A DNA stretch of 7,092 nucleotides from Roseobacter sp. GTDB taxonomy: Bacteria > Pseudomonadota > Alphaproteobacteria > Rhodobacterales > Rhodobacteraceae. The stretch is from positions 1 through 7,092 of the forward strand of contig JAGXHB010000185.1 of the NCBI GenBank assembly GCA_024636425.1, read 5' to 3'. Shown in pieces: positions 1 to 6,430 of this stretch. Position 1 is the stretch's first letter. Every line of letters begins with the position of its first letter. The position numbers and the translations under genes are program-made. Under the pieces are notes generated by a model, which did no database searches, was not told the DNA's origin, and saw only the letters and a list, made by a program, of their open reading frames with translations.

Positions 1-766
1 CTACGACGGCGACAGCCGCATTTTTCAGGCCGACCTGCGCAGCCCTGAAGACATCGGTAGAACCGCCGGGGAGCGCGCACTTGAACGCATGGATGCGCGC
101 AAACCGCCGACCGGCACTTATCCGGTGCTGTTTGACGAACGCATCTCGTCGACACTGATCGGGCATCTTCTGGGCGCGATCAGCGGCGGGGCCATCGCAC
201 GCGGCGCGTCCTGGTTGCGCGATGCCATGGGCGAACAGGTTCTGCCCAAAGGACTTTCGATCACCGAAGACCCGCACCGCGTCCGCATCTCGGGCTCGCG
301 CCCGTTTGACGGCGAAGGGTTGCCCACGCGCAAGCGCATGATCGTCGAGGATGGCATCCTGAAAAGCTGGACGCTGGATCTGGCGACAGCGCGCAAACTG
401 GGTCTGACCTCAACCGGCAACGCAGCGCGCGGCCCCGGATCGAACCCAAGCCCCGCCACATGGAACATCGCGCTGACCCAAGGGGATGCAACCCGTGAGG
501 ATCTGATCCGGCAGATGGGCACGGGGTTGCTGGTGACATCAATGATCGGGTCGACAATTAACCCCAACACGGGCGACTATTCACGCGGTGCATCCGGCCT
601 CTGGATCGAAAACGGCGAGATCAAGCATGCCATCAATGAATGCACCATTGCGGGCAACCTGCGCGACATGCTGGGCCGCATCATCCCTGCAAATGATGCC
701 CGCACCCATTTAAGCCGGGTGGTGCCATCGCTTCTGATACCGGGAATGACCCTTGCCGGCGCATGA
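1..766 (+). CDS. pmbA: TldE/PmbA family metalloprotease-partner subunit (3' part, start lies upstream of window)
   Basis: The reading frame is open from base 2 to the TGA at 764-766, giving 254 residues with no in-window start. The ATG at 89 is internal, because the sequence before it is already good coding sequence. The family is about 450 residues long, so a little over half is present. The C-terminal half shows the TldE/PmbA signatures: FDGEGLPTRKR, the LDLATARKLG segment, TSTGNAARGPGS-NPSPATWN, and near the end the GDYSRGASGLWIENGEI block followed by TIAGNLRDM. TldE pairs with TldD, which carries the zinc-binding HExxxH motif. Together they form a cytosolic protease that processes peptides such as microcin B17 and CcdA in E. 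coli. The ENGEI/TIAGNL wording fits TldE better than TldD. No TldD gene is visible here. The stop codon lies inside the next gene, implying co-translation with the downstream phosphatase. Only the role in this organism is uncertain. Confidence 0.93.
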   Translation, partial: YDGDSRIFQADLRSPEDIGRTAGERALERMDARKPPTGTYPVLFDERISSTLIGHLLGAISGGAIARGASWLRDAMGEQVLPKGLSITEDPHRVRISGSRPFDGEGLPTRKRMIVEDGILKSWTLDLATARKLGLTSTGNAARGPGSNPSPATWNIALTQGDATREDLIRQMGTGLLVTSMIGSTINPNTGDYSRGASGLWIENGEIKHAINECTIAGNLRDMLGRIIPANDARTHLSRVVPSLLIPGMTLAGA

Positions 767-1532
767 CCTGACCCTTCTGATCGACTGCGCCCGCAAAGCC
801 GGTGAGATTGCGACCAGCTTCTCCGGCAAGACCGCAAAAAGGTGGGACAAGCCCGACGATGCCGGCCCCGTGACCGAGGCCGACCTTGCCGTGAACGCGA
901 TGCTGCACGATACGCTCATGTCCGCCCGCCCCGACTATGGCTGGCTCTCCGAGGAAAGCGATGACGGACCCGAACGGCTGGGGCGGTCGCATGTGTTCAT
1001 CATCGACCCCATCGACGGCACGCGCAGCTTCATCGAAGGGTCCGACACGTGGTCGCATTCGCTGGCCATTGCGCGGGACGGGCGCATCACGGCAGCGGTC
1101 GTGTTCCTGCCCATGCTTGACCGGCTTTATGCGGCATCGCTGAATGGCGGTGCGACCCTGAATAACCGCAAGATCATGGCGTCCGGCGTACAAACCCTGT
1201 CCGAGGCGACGGTGCTTGCCACCAAGCCCGTGATGGACGCGCATCACTGGAAAGCTGGTGATCCTGTGTTTAAACGGGCACACCGGCCGTCGCTCGCCTA
1301 CCGTCTGGGGCTGGTCGGGCAAGGGCGTTACGACGCGATGGTGACCTTGCGCAAAAGCTGGGAATGGGACATCGCCGCAGGCGCGCTGATCGTGGCCGAA
1401 GCGGGCGGGCTTTGCACCGACCGCAAGGGTGCCCCCTTGCTGTTCAACAACGCCGATCCGCGTCTGGACGGCGTGCTGGCGGGCGGCGCGTCGATCCATG
1501 CGGACCTTCTCAGCAGCCTTGCCCCGGTGTGA
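753..1532 (+). CDS. cysQ: Inositol-monophosphatase superfamily phosphatase, likely 3'(2'),5'-bisphosphate nucleotidase (CysQ-like)
   Basis: This is a 259-residue protein of normal length for the Mg2+/Li+-dependent phosphatase fold. Metal-site motifs are complete: VTEAD (40-44), SEES with the first Glu at 67, DPIDGT with Asp85 and Asp88 (85-90), and WEWDIAAG with Asp206. The family hydrolyses inositol phosphates, fructose-1,6-bisphosphate or 3'-phosphoadenosine 5'-phosphate. CysQ, which clears PAP from sulfate assimilation, is the usual label for this alphaproteobacterial type, but the sequence alone does not fix the substrate. The start is a TTG at 753. An in-frame TGA at 747-749 rules out anything further upstream, and the next in-frame ATG (900) would delete the first metal motif. 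GGGA at 742-745 is a plausible ribosome site. The gene overlaps the end of pmbA by 14 bases, which suggests translational coupling. A role in the lipid A genes downstream is not shown by the sequence. Confidence 0.9.
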   Translation: MPAHDLTLLIDCARKAGEIATSFSGKTAKRWDKPDDAGPVTEADLAVNAMLHDTLMSARPDYGWLSEESDDGPERLGRSHVFIIDPIDGTRSFIEGSDTWSHSLAIARDGRITAAVVFLPMLDRLYAASLNGGATLNNRKIMASGVQTLSEATVLATKPVMDAHHWKAGDPVFKRAHRPSLAYRLGLVGQGRYDAMVTLRKSWEWDIAAGALIVAEAGGLCTDRKGAPLLFNNADPRLDGVLAGGASIHADLLSSLAPV

Positions 1533-1561
1533 CCTGATGGCTTAGATAGCCCTATGGCATC

Positions 1562-1578
1562 TCTTTGAAAACAAAGGA
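1562..1578 (+). promoter_or_regulatory. Ribosome-binding site of the DUF4170 gene inside a small predicted hairpin
   Basis: AAAGGA at 1573-1578 is a clear Shine-Dalgarno site seven bases before the ATG at 1586. It decides that start over the in-frame TTG at 1565. The first AAAG of the site is also the 3' arm of a perfect 5-bp inverted repeat, CTTTG (1563-1567) and CAAAG (1572-1576), around an AAAA loop, with a possible extra U-G pair outside. If it forms in mRNA it would partly hide the site. The stem is A-U rich and short, so it may have no effect. The rest of the 53-base gap after the phosphatase gene shows no convincing promoter or terminator. Confidence 0.45.
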
Positions 1579-1585
1579 CAGCACA

Positions 1586-1828
1586 ATGACCCAACGCCTG
1601 CACCTCGTCTTTGGAGGGGAACTTGTTTCGCCCACAGGCACCGCCTTCAAGAACGTCGACGACATTCACGTGGTTGGCATTTTCCCCAACTATGCCTCAG
1701 CCTATGATGCGTGGAAGAACGAAGCGCAGCGCACCGTGGACAATGCCCACACGCGCTATTTCATCGCGCACCTGCACCGTTTGCGCGACGAGGAAGCCGC
1801 AGCCTCATCGACCGAAGAGCTGGGCTGA
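1586..1828 (+). CDS. DUF4170 domain protein, function unknown
   Basis: This is a small protein of 80 residues. It begins MTQRLHLVFGGEL, then has an aromatic-rich middle (FPNYASAYDAWKNEAQ, about 33-48) and a basic helix-like stretch (HTRYFIAHLHRLRDEE, 55-70), and ends in an acidic, probably flexible tail. There is no signal peptide, membrane segment or cysteine. I recognise it as the DUF4170 family of alphaproteobacteria, which has no established activity. Residues 34-50 suggest a compact alpha/beta fold reminiscent of small RNA- or protein-binding domains, but that is only an impression. The ATG start has a strong AAAGGA site. The stop is eight bases before the start of the WaaA-like gene, so the two are almost certainly co-transcribed. 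From memory, this family repeatedly sits between a cysQ-like gene and waaA/lpxK. An accessory role to Kdo/lipid A assembly is therefore a reasonable but unproven guess. Confidence 0.85.
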   Translation: MTQRLHLVFGGELVSPTGTAFKNVDDIHVVGIFPNYASAYDAWKNEAQRTVDNAHTRYFIAHLHRLRDEEAAASSTEELG

Positions 1829-1836
1829 GCACTCAC

Positions 1837-3066
1837 ATGGCGCGGTCATTCGGACTAACCGCTTATCGCGCCTTTGCGGGACGCGGCGGTGCGGCGGGGT
1901 ACACCCCGGTATCGGACCGCCCCGAGGGAGAGCTGGTCTGGTGCCATGCTCCCGAACCCGGCAGCCTTCTGGCGATACAGGATCTGGCCACGCGGCTCTG
2001 CCGCAGCCGGGCAGGGTTGCGCGTGCTGATCACGCTTGCAGAATTGCCCTCCGGTTATGAACTGCCTGCAATCGCCAGCGGTGATGTGATCATCGACATT
2101 CTGCCCGAGGACCACCCGTTGAGCGTGAACGTCTTTGTGACCCACTGGAAGCCTGACGCCTGTATCTGGGCGTGGGGCCGGTTGCGGCCGAACTTTATCC
2201 TGTCGCTTGCAAAACAGCATTGTCCGATGTTCCTGATCGACGCTGATGCCGACGGGTTCGACGGGCGGCGTGATCGCTGGCTGCGCGATCTGACCCGCGA
2301 CCTGCTAAGTCACTTCACTGCGATCATGGCCCGGTCCGAGGCGGGGTATCAGCGTCTGGTCCGTCTTGGCATTTCGCGGGACGTGATCGAAATGACGCCA
2401 GCCTTGCAACCCGGCGGCCATGCCTTGCCCTGCATCGAATCCGACCTTGCCGATCTTTCTGCGGCATTGGTCGGTCGGCCGATCTGGTTCGCCAATCAGG
2501 TGCTCGAGGAAGAGCTCGGCACCGTGCTGACCGCGCACCGGCAAGCATTGCGGCTGTCACACCGCCTGCTGTTGATCCTGCATCCGGCCAACCCGGACCA
2601 GACCGGGGCTTTTGCCACCCGCATGGCCGAAATGGATTTCCGCGTGTTTCGCTGGGGGGATACAGGCTACCCTGATAGCTCGACCCAGATCCTGCTCGCT
2701 GACGATCCGCGCGAAATCGGATTGTTCTACCGCCTCGCGCCGGTGTCGTTTCTGGGCAGTTCCCTTGTCGGCGGCGGTATATGTTGCGATCCGTTCGAGG
2801 CTGCGGCCCTCGGCTCTGCCATTCTGTACGGTCCGAAGGTGCGCCGGTTTCTGCCATCCTATTCGCGGCTTGCTGCCGAAGGGGCTGCGCGGATTGTCAA
2901 CGACGCGGCAGCACTTGGTACCGCCGTCAGCCGCCTGATCGCGCCGGACCAGACCGCGGTGATGGCCCACGCCGGGTGGGACGTCATCAGCAGAGGCGCT
3001 GCCTTGACGGACAAGGTTGTCGATCTGATACAGGAAACGCTGGACACGCAAGAGGCCAGACCATGA
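1837..3066 (+). CDS. Divergent WaaA/KdtA-like protein (GT30-related, 3-deoxy-D-manno-octulosonic acid transferase family), catalytic signatures altered
   Basis: This is a 409-residue protein. The frame is open back to an ATG at 1711 inside DUF4170, but the ATG at 1837, eight bases after the DUF4170 stop, fits the operon better; its ribosome site is weak. The overall layout follows WaaA, the inner-membrane enzyme that adds Kdo to lipid IVA: a VWCHAPEPG segment (34-42), a VLITLAELPSG strand (63-73), WGRLRPN (113-119), a second domain with LLLILHPANPDQ (244-255), ILLADDPREIGLFYRLAPVSFLGSSLVGGG (285-314, two joined stretches), DPFEAAALG (318-326) and a C-terminal helical tail. Compared with the family consensus as I recall it, the SVGE glutamate aligns with Ser43, E-ELWPN becomes WGRLRPN, STH becomes QVL (221-223), PRHPER becomes PANPDQ (250-255) and the HN before P-x-EP becomes CD (317-318). 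The usual N-terminal membrane anchor is also absent. Family membership is likely; Kdo transferase activity is doubtful. The stop overlaps lpxK (ATGA). Confidence 0.78.
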   Translation: MARSFGLTAYRAFAGRGGAAGYTPVSDRPEGELVWCHAPEPGSLLAIQDLATRLCRSRAGLRVLITLAELPSGYELPAIASGDVIIDILPEDHPLSVNVFVTHWKPDACIWAWGRLRPNFILSLAKQHCPMFLIDADADGFDGRRDRWLRDLTRDLLSHFTAIMARSEAGYQRLVRLGISRDVIEMTPALQPGGHALPCIESDLADLSAALVGRPIWFANQVLEEELGTVLTAHRQALRLSHRLLLILHPANPDQTGAFATRMAEMDFRVFRWGDTGYPDSSTQILLADDPREIGLFYRLAPVSFLGSSLVGGGICCDPFEAAALGSAILYGPKVRRFLPSYSRLAAEGAARIVNDAAALGTAVSRLIAPDQTAVMAHAGWDVISRGAALTDKVVDLIQETLDTQEARP

Positions 3067-4055
3067 CCCGCGCACCCGCATTCTGGCATCTGCCCCGTCC
3101 CGATTGGCGCGCGAGCTTGCTGCGTCCCCTAGGCGCGCTTTACGGGCGGGCGACGGCAAAGCGGCTGGCGCAAGGAACGCCGCAAAAGCTGGATGTTCCC
3201 GTGGTTTGCGTGGGCAACATCAACGCAGGCGGGACCGGCAAAACCCCGACCGTCATGGCGGTCGTCGATCATTTGCGCAACATTTACCACACGCCGCATA
3301 TCGTATCGCGCGGCTATGGCGGCACGGAAAAGGGGCCGCTTCTGGTCGACCCTGCCCGCCATACCGCAGCGCAGGTGGGCGATGAGCCGTTGTTGCTCGC
3401 CGCATTTGCCGAAGTCTGGGTCGCGCAGGATCGTGCTGCCGGCGCGCGGGCGGCCCAGGCGGCAGGGGCGAGTGTCGTGGTGCTGGACGACGGCTTTCAG
3501 AGCCCCGCGCTGCATCATGACCTTGCCATCGTCGTGGTCGATGCGGCCAAGGGGTTCGGCAACGGTCTGTGCTTGCCTGCCGGCCCCTTGCGCGAACCGG
3601 CCAAGGTCGGTCTGGCGCGGGCGGATCTGCTGCTGTCCATCGGCGGGGACACGGATCAGGCGGGTTTCGACACATCGGTCGTGCCTGCAGCCCTGCCCCA
3701 CATACGCGCCGAGCTGAAACCGTTGCAAACGGGGATGGACTGGTCTGACACGCGCGCGCTGGCGTTCGCAGGCATCGGCCACCCCGAGAAGTTCTTTGCC
3801 ACGCTCAAAGGGCTTGGCGCGCAGATCATCCATGCGGAAGCGCTCGACGATCATCAGCCGCTGACCACCGCCTTGATGGGCAGGCTGGAGGCGGATGCGA
3901 TGGCAAAAGGCGCACAACTGGTGACCACAGAGAAAGACGCCGTGCGGCTGCCTGCCTCGTTCCGGATGAAGGTGATCACCTTGCCCGTGCGTCTGGCCTT
4001 GCCGGATGAAAACGCGCTTTATACCGCGCTGAACGCGCTTCCAAAGCCTGCATAG
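3063..4055 (+). CDS. lpxK: Tetraacyldisaccharide 4'-kinase (lipid A 4'-kinase)
   Basis: LpxK phosphorylates the 4' position of tetraacyldisaccharide-1-phosphate with ATP at the cytoplasmic face of the inner membrane, giving lipid IVA, the acceptor for Kdo. The protein is 330 residues, normal for the family. Motifs seen: an N-terminal hydrophobic/amphipathic helix (about 17-29), the Walker A loop GNINAGGTGKTPT (51-63, Lys60), SRGYGG (82-87), GDEP with Asp107, which matches the catalytic aspartate of the Aquifex enzyme, DDGFQ (142-146), GIGHPEKFF (237-245), DDH with His264 matching the second catalytic residue, and TTEKDAVRLP (288-297). The frame stays open further upstream, but the ATG at 3063 overlaps the previous stop as ATGA and has AAGAGG at 3050-3055, so it is the right start. 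The usual SRGYGR reads SRGYGG here. Translation is probably coupled to the WaaA-like gene. Confidence 0.96.
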   Translation: MTRAPAFWHLPRPDWRASLLRPLGALYGRATAKRLAQGTPQKLDVPVVCVGNINAGGTGKTPTVMAVVDHLRNIYHTPHIVSRGYGGTEKGPLLVDPARHTAAQVGDEPLLLAAFAEVWVAQDRAAGARAAQAAGASVVVLDDGFQSPALHHDLAIVVVDAAKGFGNGLCLPAGPLREPAKVGLARADLLLSIGGDTDQAGFDTSVVPAALPHIRAELKPLQTGMDWSDTRALAFAGIGHPEKFFATLKGLGAQIIHAEALDDHQPLTTALMGRLEADAMAKGAQLVTTEKDAVRLPASFRMKVITLPVRLALPDENALYTALNALPKPA

Positions 4056-4080
4056 GTGACCGTAAATCTCGGGCCTGCTG
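4056..4080. other. Convergent junction between lpxK and the CoA-transferase gene, no terminator visible
   Basis: The 25 bases between the two facing stop codons contain no GC-rich hairpin and no T-run on either strand. GCCTGC occurs twice (4046-4051 and 4073-4078), but as a direct repeat, so it cannot form a stem. Transcripts from both sides probably run into the opposite gene or end by Rho. Confidence 0.5.
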
Positions 4081-5193
4081 TCAGTCGTCTTGTCCAAGCT
4101 TGGGTGCGGGGGAATGCAGCGCGAGTTCCGCCCCCGAGAATTTGAACGGCGACCGGATGCCCGGTACGCCGTTAAGTTCGATCTTCATGCCCCGTGCAAT
4201 CACCTGCGGATCGTTGAACATATCCGCCATGTCGTTGATCGGCCCGGCGGGCACGCCCTTGTCCTCGCAGGCGGCAAGCAGATCGTCGCGGGTGCGCTGG
4301 CGCGTCGCATCGTTCAGTCGGCGGATCATCTCGGGGCGGTTGGCGACCCGGTCCGAGTTTTTGGCATACTCAGCAGCCCCGGCCATATCATCCAGCCCCA
4401 GCATCCGGCATAGCCGCTGGAACTGGGCGTCATTCCCGGTCGCGATGATCAGATGCCCGTCAGAAGATTCGAACACCTCGTAAGGTGTCAGGTTCGGGTG
4501 CGCATTGCCCATCCGCACCGGGGCCTTGCCCGTCGTCAGATAGTTCATCGCCTGATTGCCCGTGACAGCAACCGCACAATCGAGCAGCGCCATGTCGATA
4601 TGCTGCCCGACGCCGGTGTGCATGCGCTGATGTACGGCGGCAAGGATCGCGGTCGTAGCATAGATGCCGGTGAAGATGTCGGTGATCGCCATGCCGTGTT
4701 TCTGCGGCTGGCGGTCAGCCTCGCCCGTGATGGACATCAGGCCGGACATGCCCTGAATGATGAAATCATAGCCAGCGCGGTGCGCATAGGGGCCGTCCTG
4801 CCCGAAGCCGGTAATCGAACAATAGATCAGCTTGGGAAACTGCTCCGACAGGCTGGCATAATCCATCCCGTATTTCTTCAGTCCGCCCGTCTTGAAATTC
4901 TCGATCAGAATGTCAGCATCAGCCAGCAGTTCCTTCATTTTCGCCTGACCCTCCTCGGTGGTCAGGTCGACAACGACGGATGTCTTGCCGCGATTGGCAG
5001 AGTGGAAATACGAGGCCGACTTATCCGCGCCCCGCTCGATGAAAGGGGGGCCCCACTGTCGGGTGTCATCCCCGGCAGGGCTTTCCACCTTGATGACGTC
5101 GCACCCAAGATCGGCGAGGGTCTGGCCGGCCCATGGGCCTGCCAGAATGCGCGCCAGCTCGATGACCTTGAGCCCTGCCAGCGGAGCCGCCAT
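4081..5193 (-). CDS. CaiB/BaiF (family III) CoA-transferase
   Basis: The protein is 370 residues. The N-terminus GLKVIELARILAGPWAGQ, the DVIKVESP strand (32-39), NRGKTSVVVDL (67-77), IENFKTGGLKKYG (97-109) and the SITGFGQDGPYAHRAGYD block (126-143) are classic family III signatures. TDIFTG places the catalytic aspartate at Asp172, equivalent to Asp169 of formyl-CoA transferase, which forms the acyl-aspartyl intermediate. GVPAGPIND (313-321) and DPQVIARGM (328-336) mark the small domain. The enzyme moves CoA between organic acids in the cytosol; the acid pair cannot be read from the sequence. The C-terminus stops at PAPKLGQDD, where many relatives continue about 20-30 residues with a final helix. 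Reading the next bases in other frames does not restore that helix, so a recent frameshift is not evident. The ATG overlaps the stop of the DsbA gene (TAATG) and lacks a clear ribosome site, so it likely depends on coupled translation. Confidence 0.92.
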   Translation of the reverse strand: MAAPLAGLKVIELARILAGPWAGQTLADLGCDVIKVESPAGDDTRQWGPPFIERGADKSASYFHSANRGKTSVVVDLTTEEGQAKMKELLADADILIENFKTGGLKKYGMDYASLSEQFPKLIYCSITGFGQDGPYAHRAGYDFIIQGMSGLMSITGEADRQPQKHGMAITDIFTGIYATTAILAAVHQRMHTGVGQHIDMALLDCAVAVTGNQAMNYLTTGKAPVRMGNAHPNLTPYEVFESSDGHLIIATGNDAQFQRLCRMLGLDDMAGAAEYAKNSDRVANRPEMIRRLNDATRQRTRDDLLAACEDKGVPAGPINDMADMFNDPQVIARGMKIELNGVPGIRSPFKFSGAELALHSPAPKLGQDD

Positions 5194-5873
5194 TATTCAG
5201 CCAAAGCCGCGTCGATGATTTCCTTCATCTCGGCATAGGCCATGTTGGAGTATTTCTCGCCGTTGATGATAAAGCTTGGCGTGCTGCTGATGTCGTCGGC
5301 CTGCTGGTTTTCTTCCCACCATGCGATAAGGGTCTGCGCCTTTTCACCATCCTGCAAGCAAGCGTCCAGCGTGTCGTTTTCGATCCCGGCCAGACGACCG
5401 ATCTTTTTCAGCTCTTCCACGATCGCCGCAGGTTCGCCCGCTTGCACCCATTCGGACTGGCCCGCATAGATCAGGTCGGTGATGCCGAAGAACTTGTCGC
5501 TGTCACAGCGCGCCACCATGGACGCCCACAAACCGTAGCGGTCAAAATAGACCTCGCGGTAGGTAAAGCCGATCTTGTCGGTGTCGATATACTCGGCCTT
5601 CAACTCCTTAAACGGGCCTTGATCGAAGGTCGCGCAATGCGGACAGGTAAAGGAGGCGTATTCGATGATCTGCACAGCCGCATCCGGATTGCCCAGCGTC
5701 ATCGGCTTGATCGTCGATGTGTCGACTTCGGCTGCGTCGGCGGTCTGTGCGTTCGCAGCACTTGCCAGCGGATTGATCTGCGTGCTGTTCACAGCAGCAG
5801 GGCCGCTGAAGACGTACCAGCCACCGGCAGCAGCAACGGCAAGGGCGGCTAGGATCGGGAAAGTGCGTTTCAT
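5193..5873 (-). CDS. DsbA-family periplasmic thiol:disulfide oxidoreductase (Thioredoxin_4 type)
   Basis: The protein is 226 residues. Residues 1-24 form a basic start and a hydrophobic alanine-rich segment, either a signal peptide or an uncleaved anchor, followed by a low-complexity Ala/Thr linker to about 55. The thioredoxin-like domain has the active site CPHC (77-80) after the strand VQIIEYASFT, and the cis-proline loop SSTPSFIING (196-205, Pro199) that contacts substrate. The inserted helical region contains two further cysteines, Cys123 and Cys172, which could form a structural disulfide. It should oxidise or isomerise disulfides in exported proteins. The start has a strong AAAGGA site (bases 5880-5885 on the opposite strand), six bases away. 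It follows the dciA stop by 13 bases, with tandem stops TGATAA, and its own stop shares a base with the CoA-transferase start. No DsbB-like partner is in the window. Confidence 0.93.
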   Translation of the reverse strand: MKRTFPILAALAVAAAGGWYVFSGPAAVNSTQINPLASAANAQTADAAEVDTSTIKPMTLGNPDAAVQIIEYASFTCPHCATFDQGPFKELKAEYIDTDKIGFTYREVYFDRYGLWASMVARCDSDKFFGITDLIYAGQSEWVQAGEPAAIVEELKKIGRLAGIENDTLDACLQDGEKAQTLIAWWEENQQADDISSTPSFIINGEKYSNMAYAEMKEIIDAALAE

Positions 5874-5886
5874 GTGATTTCCTTTA

Positions 5887-6396
5887 TCAGCGTTTGGTCT
5901 TGTTCAATATGTTCTCGCCCAGACGTGCAAGGGCATCACGCAATGTTTCATCGCCCATGCTCCCCACGGTTTCAGCTGCCCGCTGGCGAATGACAGGGTC
6001 CGGTGGTGTTTCCTGCGGCGTCTTGGGGCGCGCGTCAAAGGAGACCTGACCTTCTGCAAAGCCGGTCGCCGCCGTCTGGGTCACCCGCACCCGTGCGATG
6101 GCGTTATAGCCATAGACGGCATTTACCTTGGCCCGCAGTTGTTCTTTCTGCATCTCGAGCATTGGCGCATTTGCGCCCGTGGTCAACAAGGTCAGTGTCG
6201 CCCCCATGCCGCCCCGCCCATAGCTGACTTCAACCGGCCTTGAGATGGCAGCGACGTCCTGGCCCACGATCTCGGTCCATTGGGTCAGCAGGCGCGATTG
6301 GGCAAAGCCACGGCTTTCGCTGGCCTTCCTGATCTTGGCGGAAAGCAGGCTGTCGGTCCTTTTGAAGCCTTTTGTACTGGTACGCCGGAACGTCAT
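5887..6396 (-). CDS. dciA: DUF721/DciA-family protein, predicted loader of the replicative helicase DnaB
   Basis: This is a 169-residue protein. The frame is open to an ATG at 6585, but the extra 63 residues overlap mutY and look non-coding. The ATG at 6396 has AGGAAA (6404-6409) in front and gives the usual basic start MTFRRTSTKGFKR. Residues about 14-107 form the DUF721 domain: a basic helix, then the LLTQWTEIVGQDVAAISRPVEV segment (split at 37-46 and 47-58) with conserved Trp40, a strand-rich part, and VNAVYGYNAIARVRV. A proline-rich linker (about 124-134) leads to a C-terminal helix DETLRDALARLGENIL (149-164). DciA is the ancestral bacterial protein that helps load DnaB where DnaC/DnaI is absent. 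The assignment rests on the domain, not on any catalytic motif. It heads the operon with the DsbA-family gene and is divergent from mutY. It was formerly annotated only as DUF721. Confidence 0.87.
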   Translation of the reverse strand: MTFRRTSTKGFKRTDSLLSAKIRKASESRGFAQSRLLTQWTEIVGQDVAAISRPVEVSYGRGGMGATLTLLTTGANAPMLEMQKEQLRAKVNAVYGYNAIARVRVTQTAATGFAEGQVSFDARPKTPQETPPDPVIRQRAAETVGSMGDETLRDALARLGENILNKTKR

Positions 6397-6398
6397 GA

Positions 6399-6430
6399 CT
6401 ATGTTTCCTGAATGACTGATGTGAACATAG
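6399..6430. repeat. Perfect 7-bp inverted repeat in the dciA leader, in the mutY-dciA divergent gap
   Basis: CTATGTT (6399-6405) and AACATAG (6424-6430) are exact reverse complements separated by 18 bases. In dciA mRNA the 3' arm sits between the AGGA ribosome site and the ATG, ending two bases before the start codon. The element could be a transcription-factor operator or a leader stem that limits ribosome access. A 7-bp pair within such a gap would arise by chance roughly one time in ten, so this is only suggestive. The whole gap (6397-6481) is 85 bases. I see only weak promoter-like hexamers in it, for example GTGAAC (6421-6426) with TATCGC (6445-6450) towards mutY, too poor to call. Confidence 0.4.

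Noticed and set aside
681..1499. Long antisense open frame (272 codons) opposite the cysQ-like gene
   Set aside because: It mirrors a well-supported gene in GC-rich DNA; its translation is rich in Arg, His and Gly, has no recognisable domain, and no ribosome site stands out.
1711..1836. Extended N-terminus of the WaaA-like protein starting inside DUF4170
   Set aside because: The 42 extra residues overlap DUF4170 in another frame, are Arg/His-rich and do not resemble the expected membrane anchor.
2781..3062. Upstream extension of the lpxK frame into the WaaA-like gene
   Set aside because: The extension is Arg-rich shadow translation; the ATGA overlap and AAGAGG site fix the start at 3063.
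4056..4080. Possible bidirectional terminator between convergent genes
   Set aside because: The repeated GCCTGC is direct rather than inverted, and there is no stem with a T-run on either strand.
3129..4097. Long antisense open frame (322 codons) opposite lpxK
   Set aside because: LpxK motifs are complete on the + strand; the antisense product is low-information, Arg/Gln/His-rich and resembles no family.
4453..5238. 261-codon + strand frame opposite the CoA-transferase
   Set aside because: The minus-strand product has all family III signatures; the + strand translation is a shadow of them.
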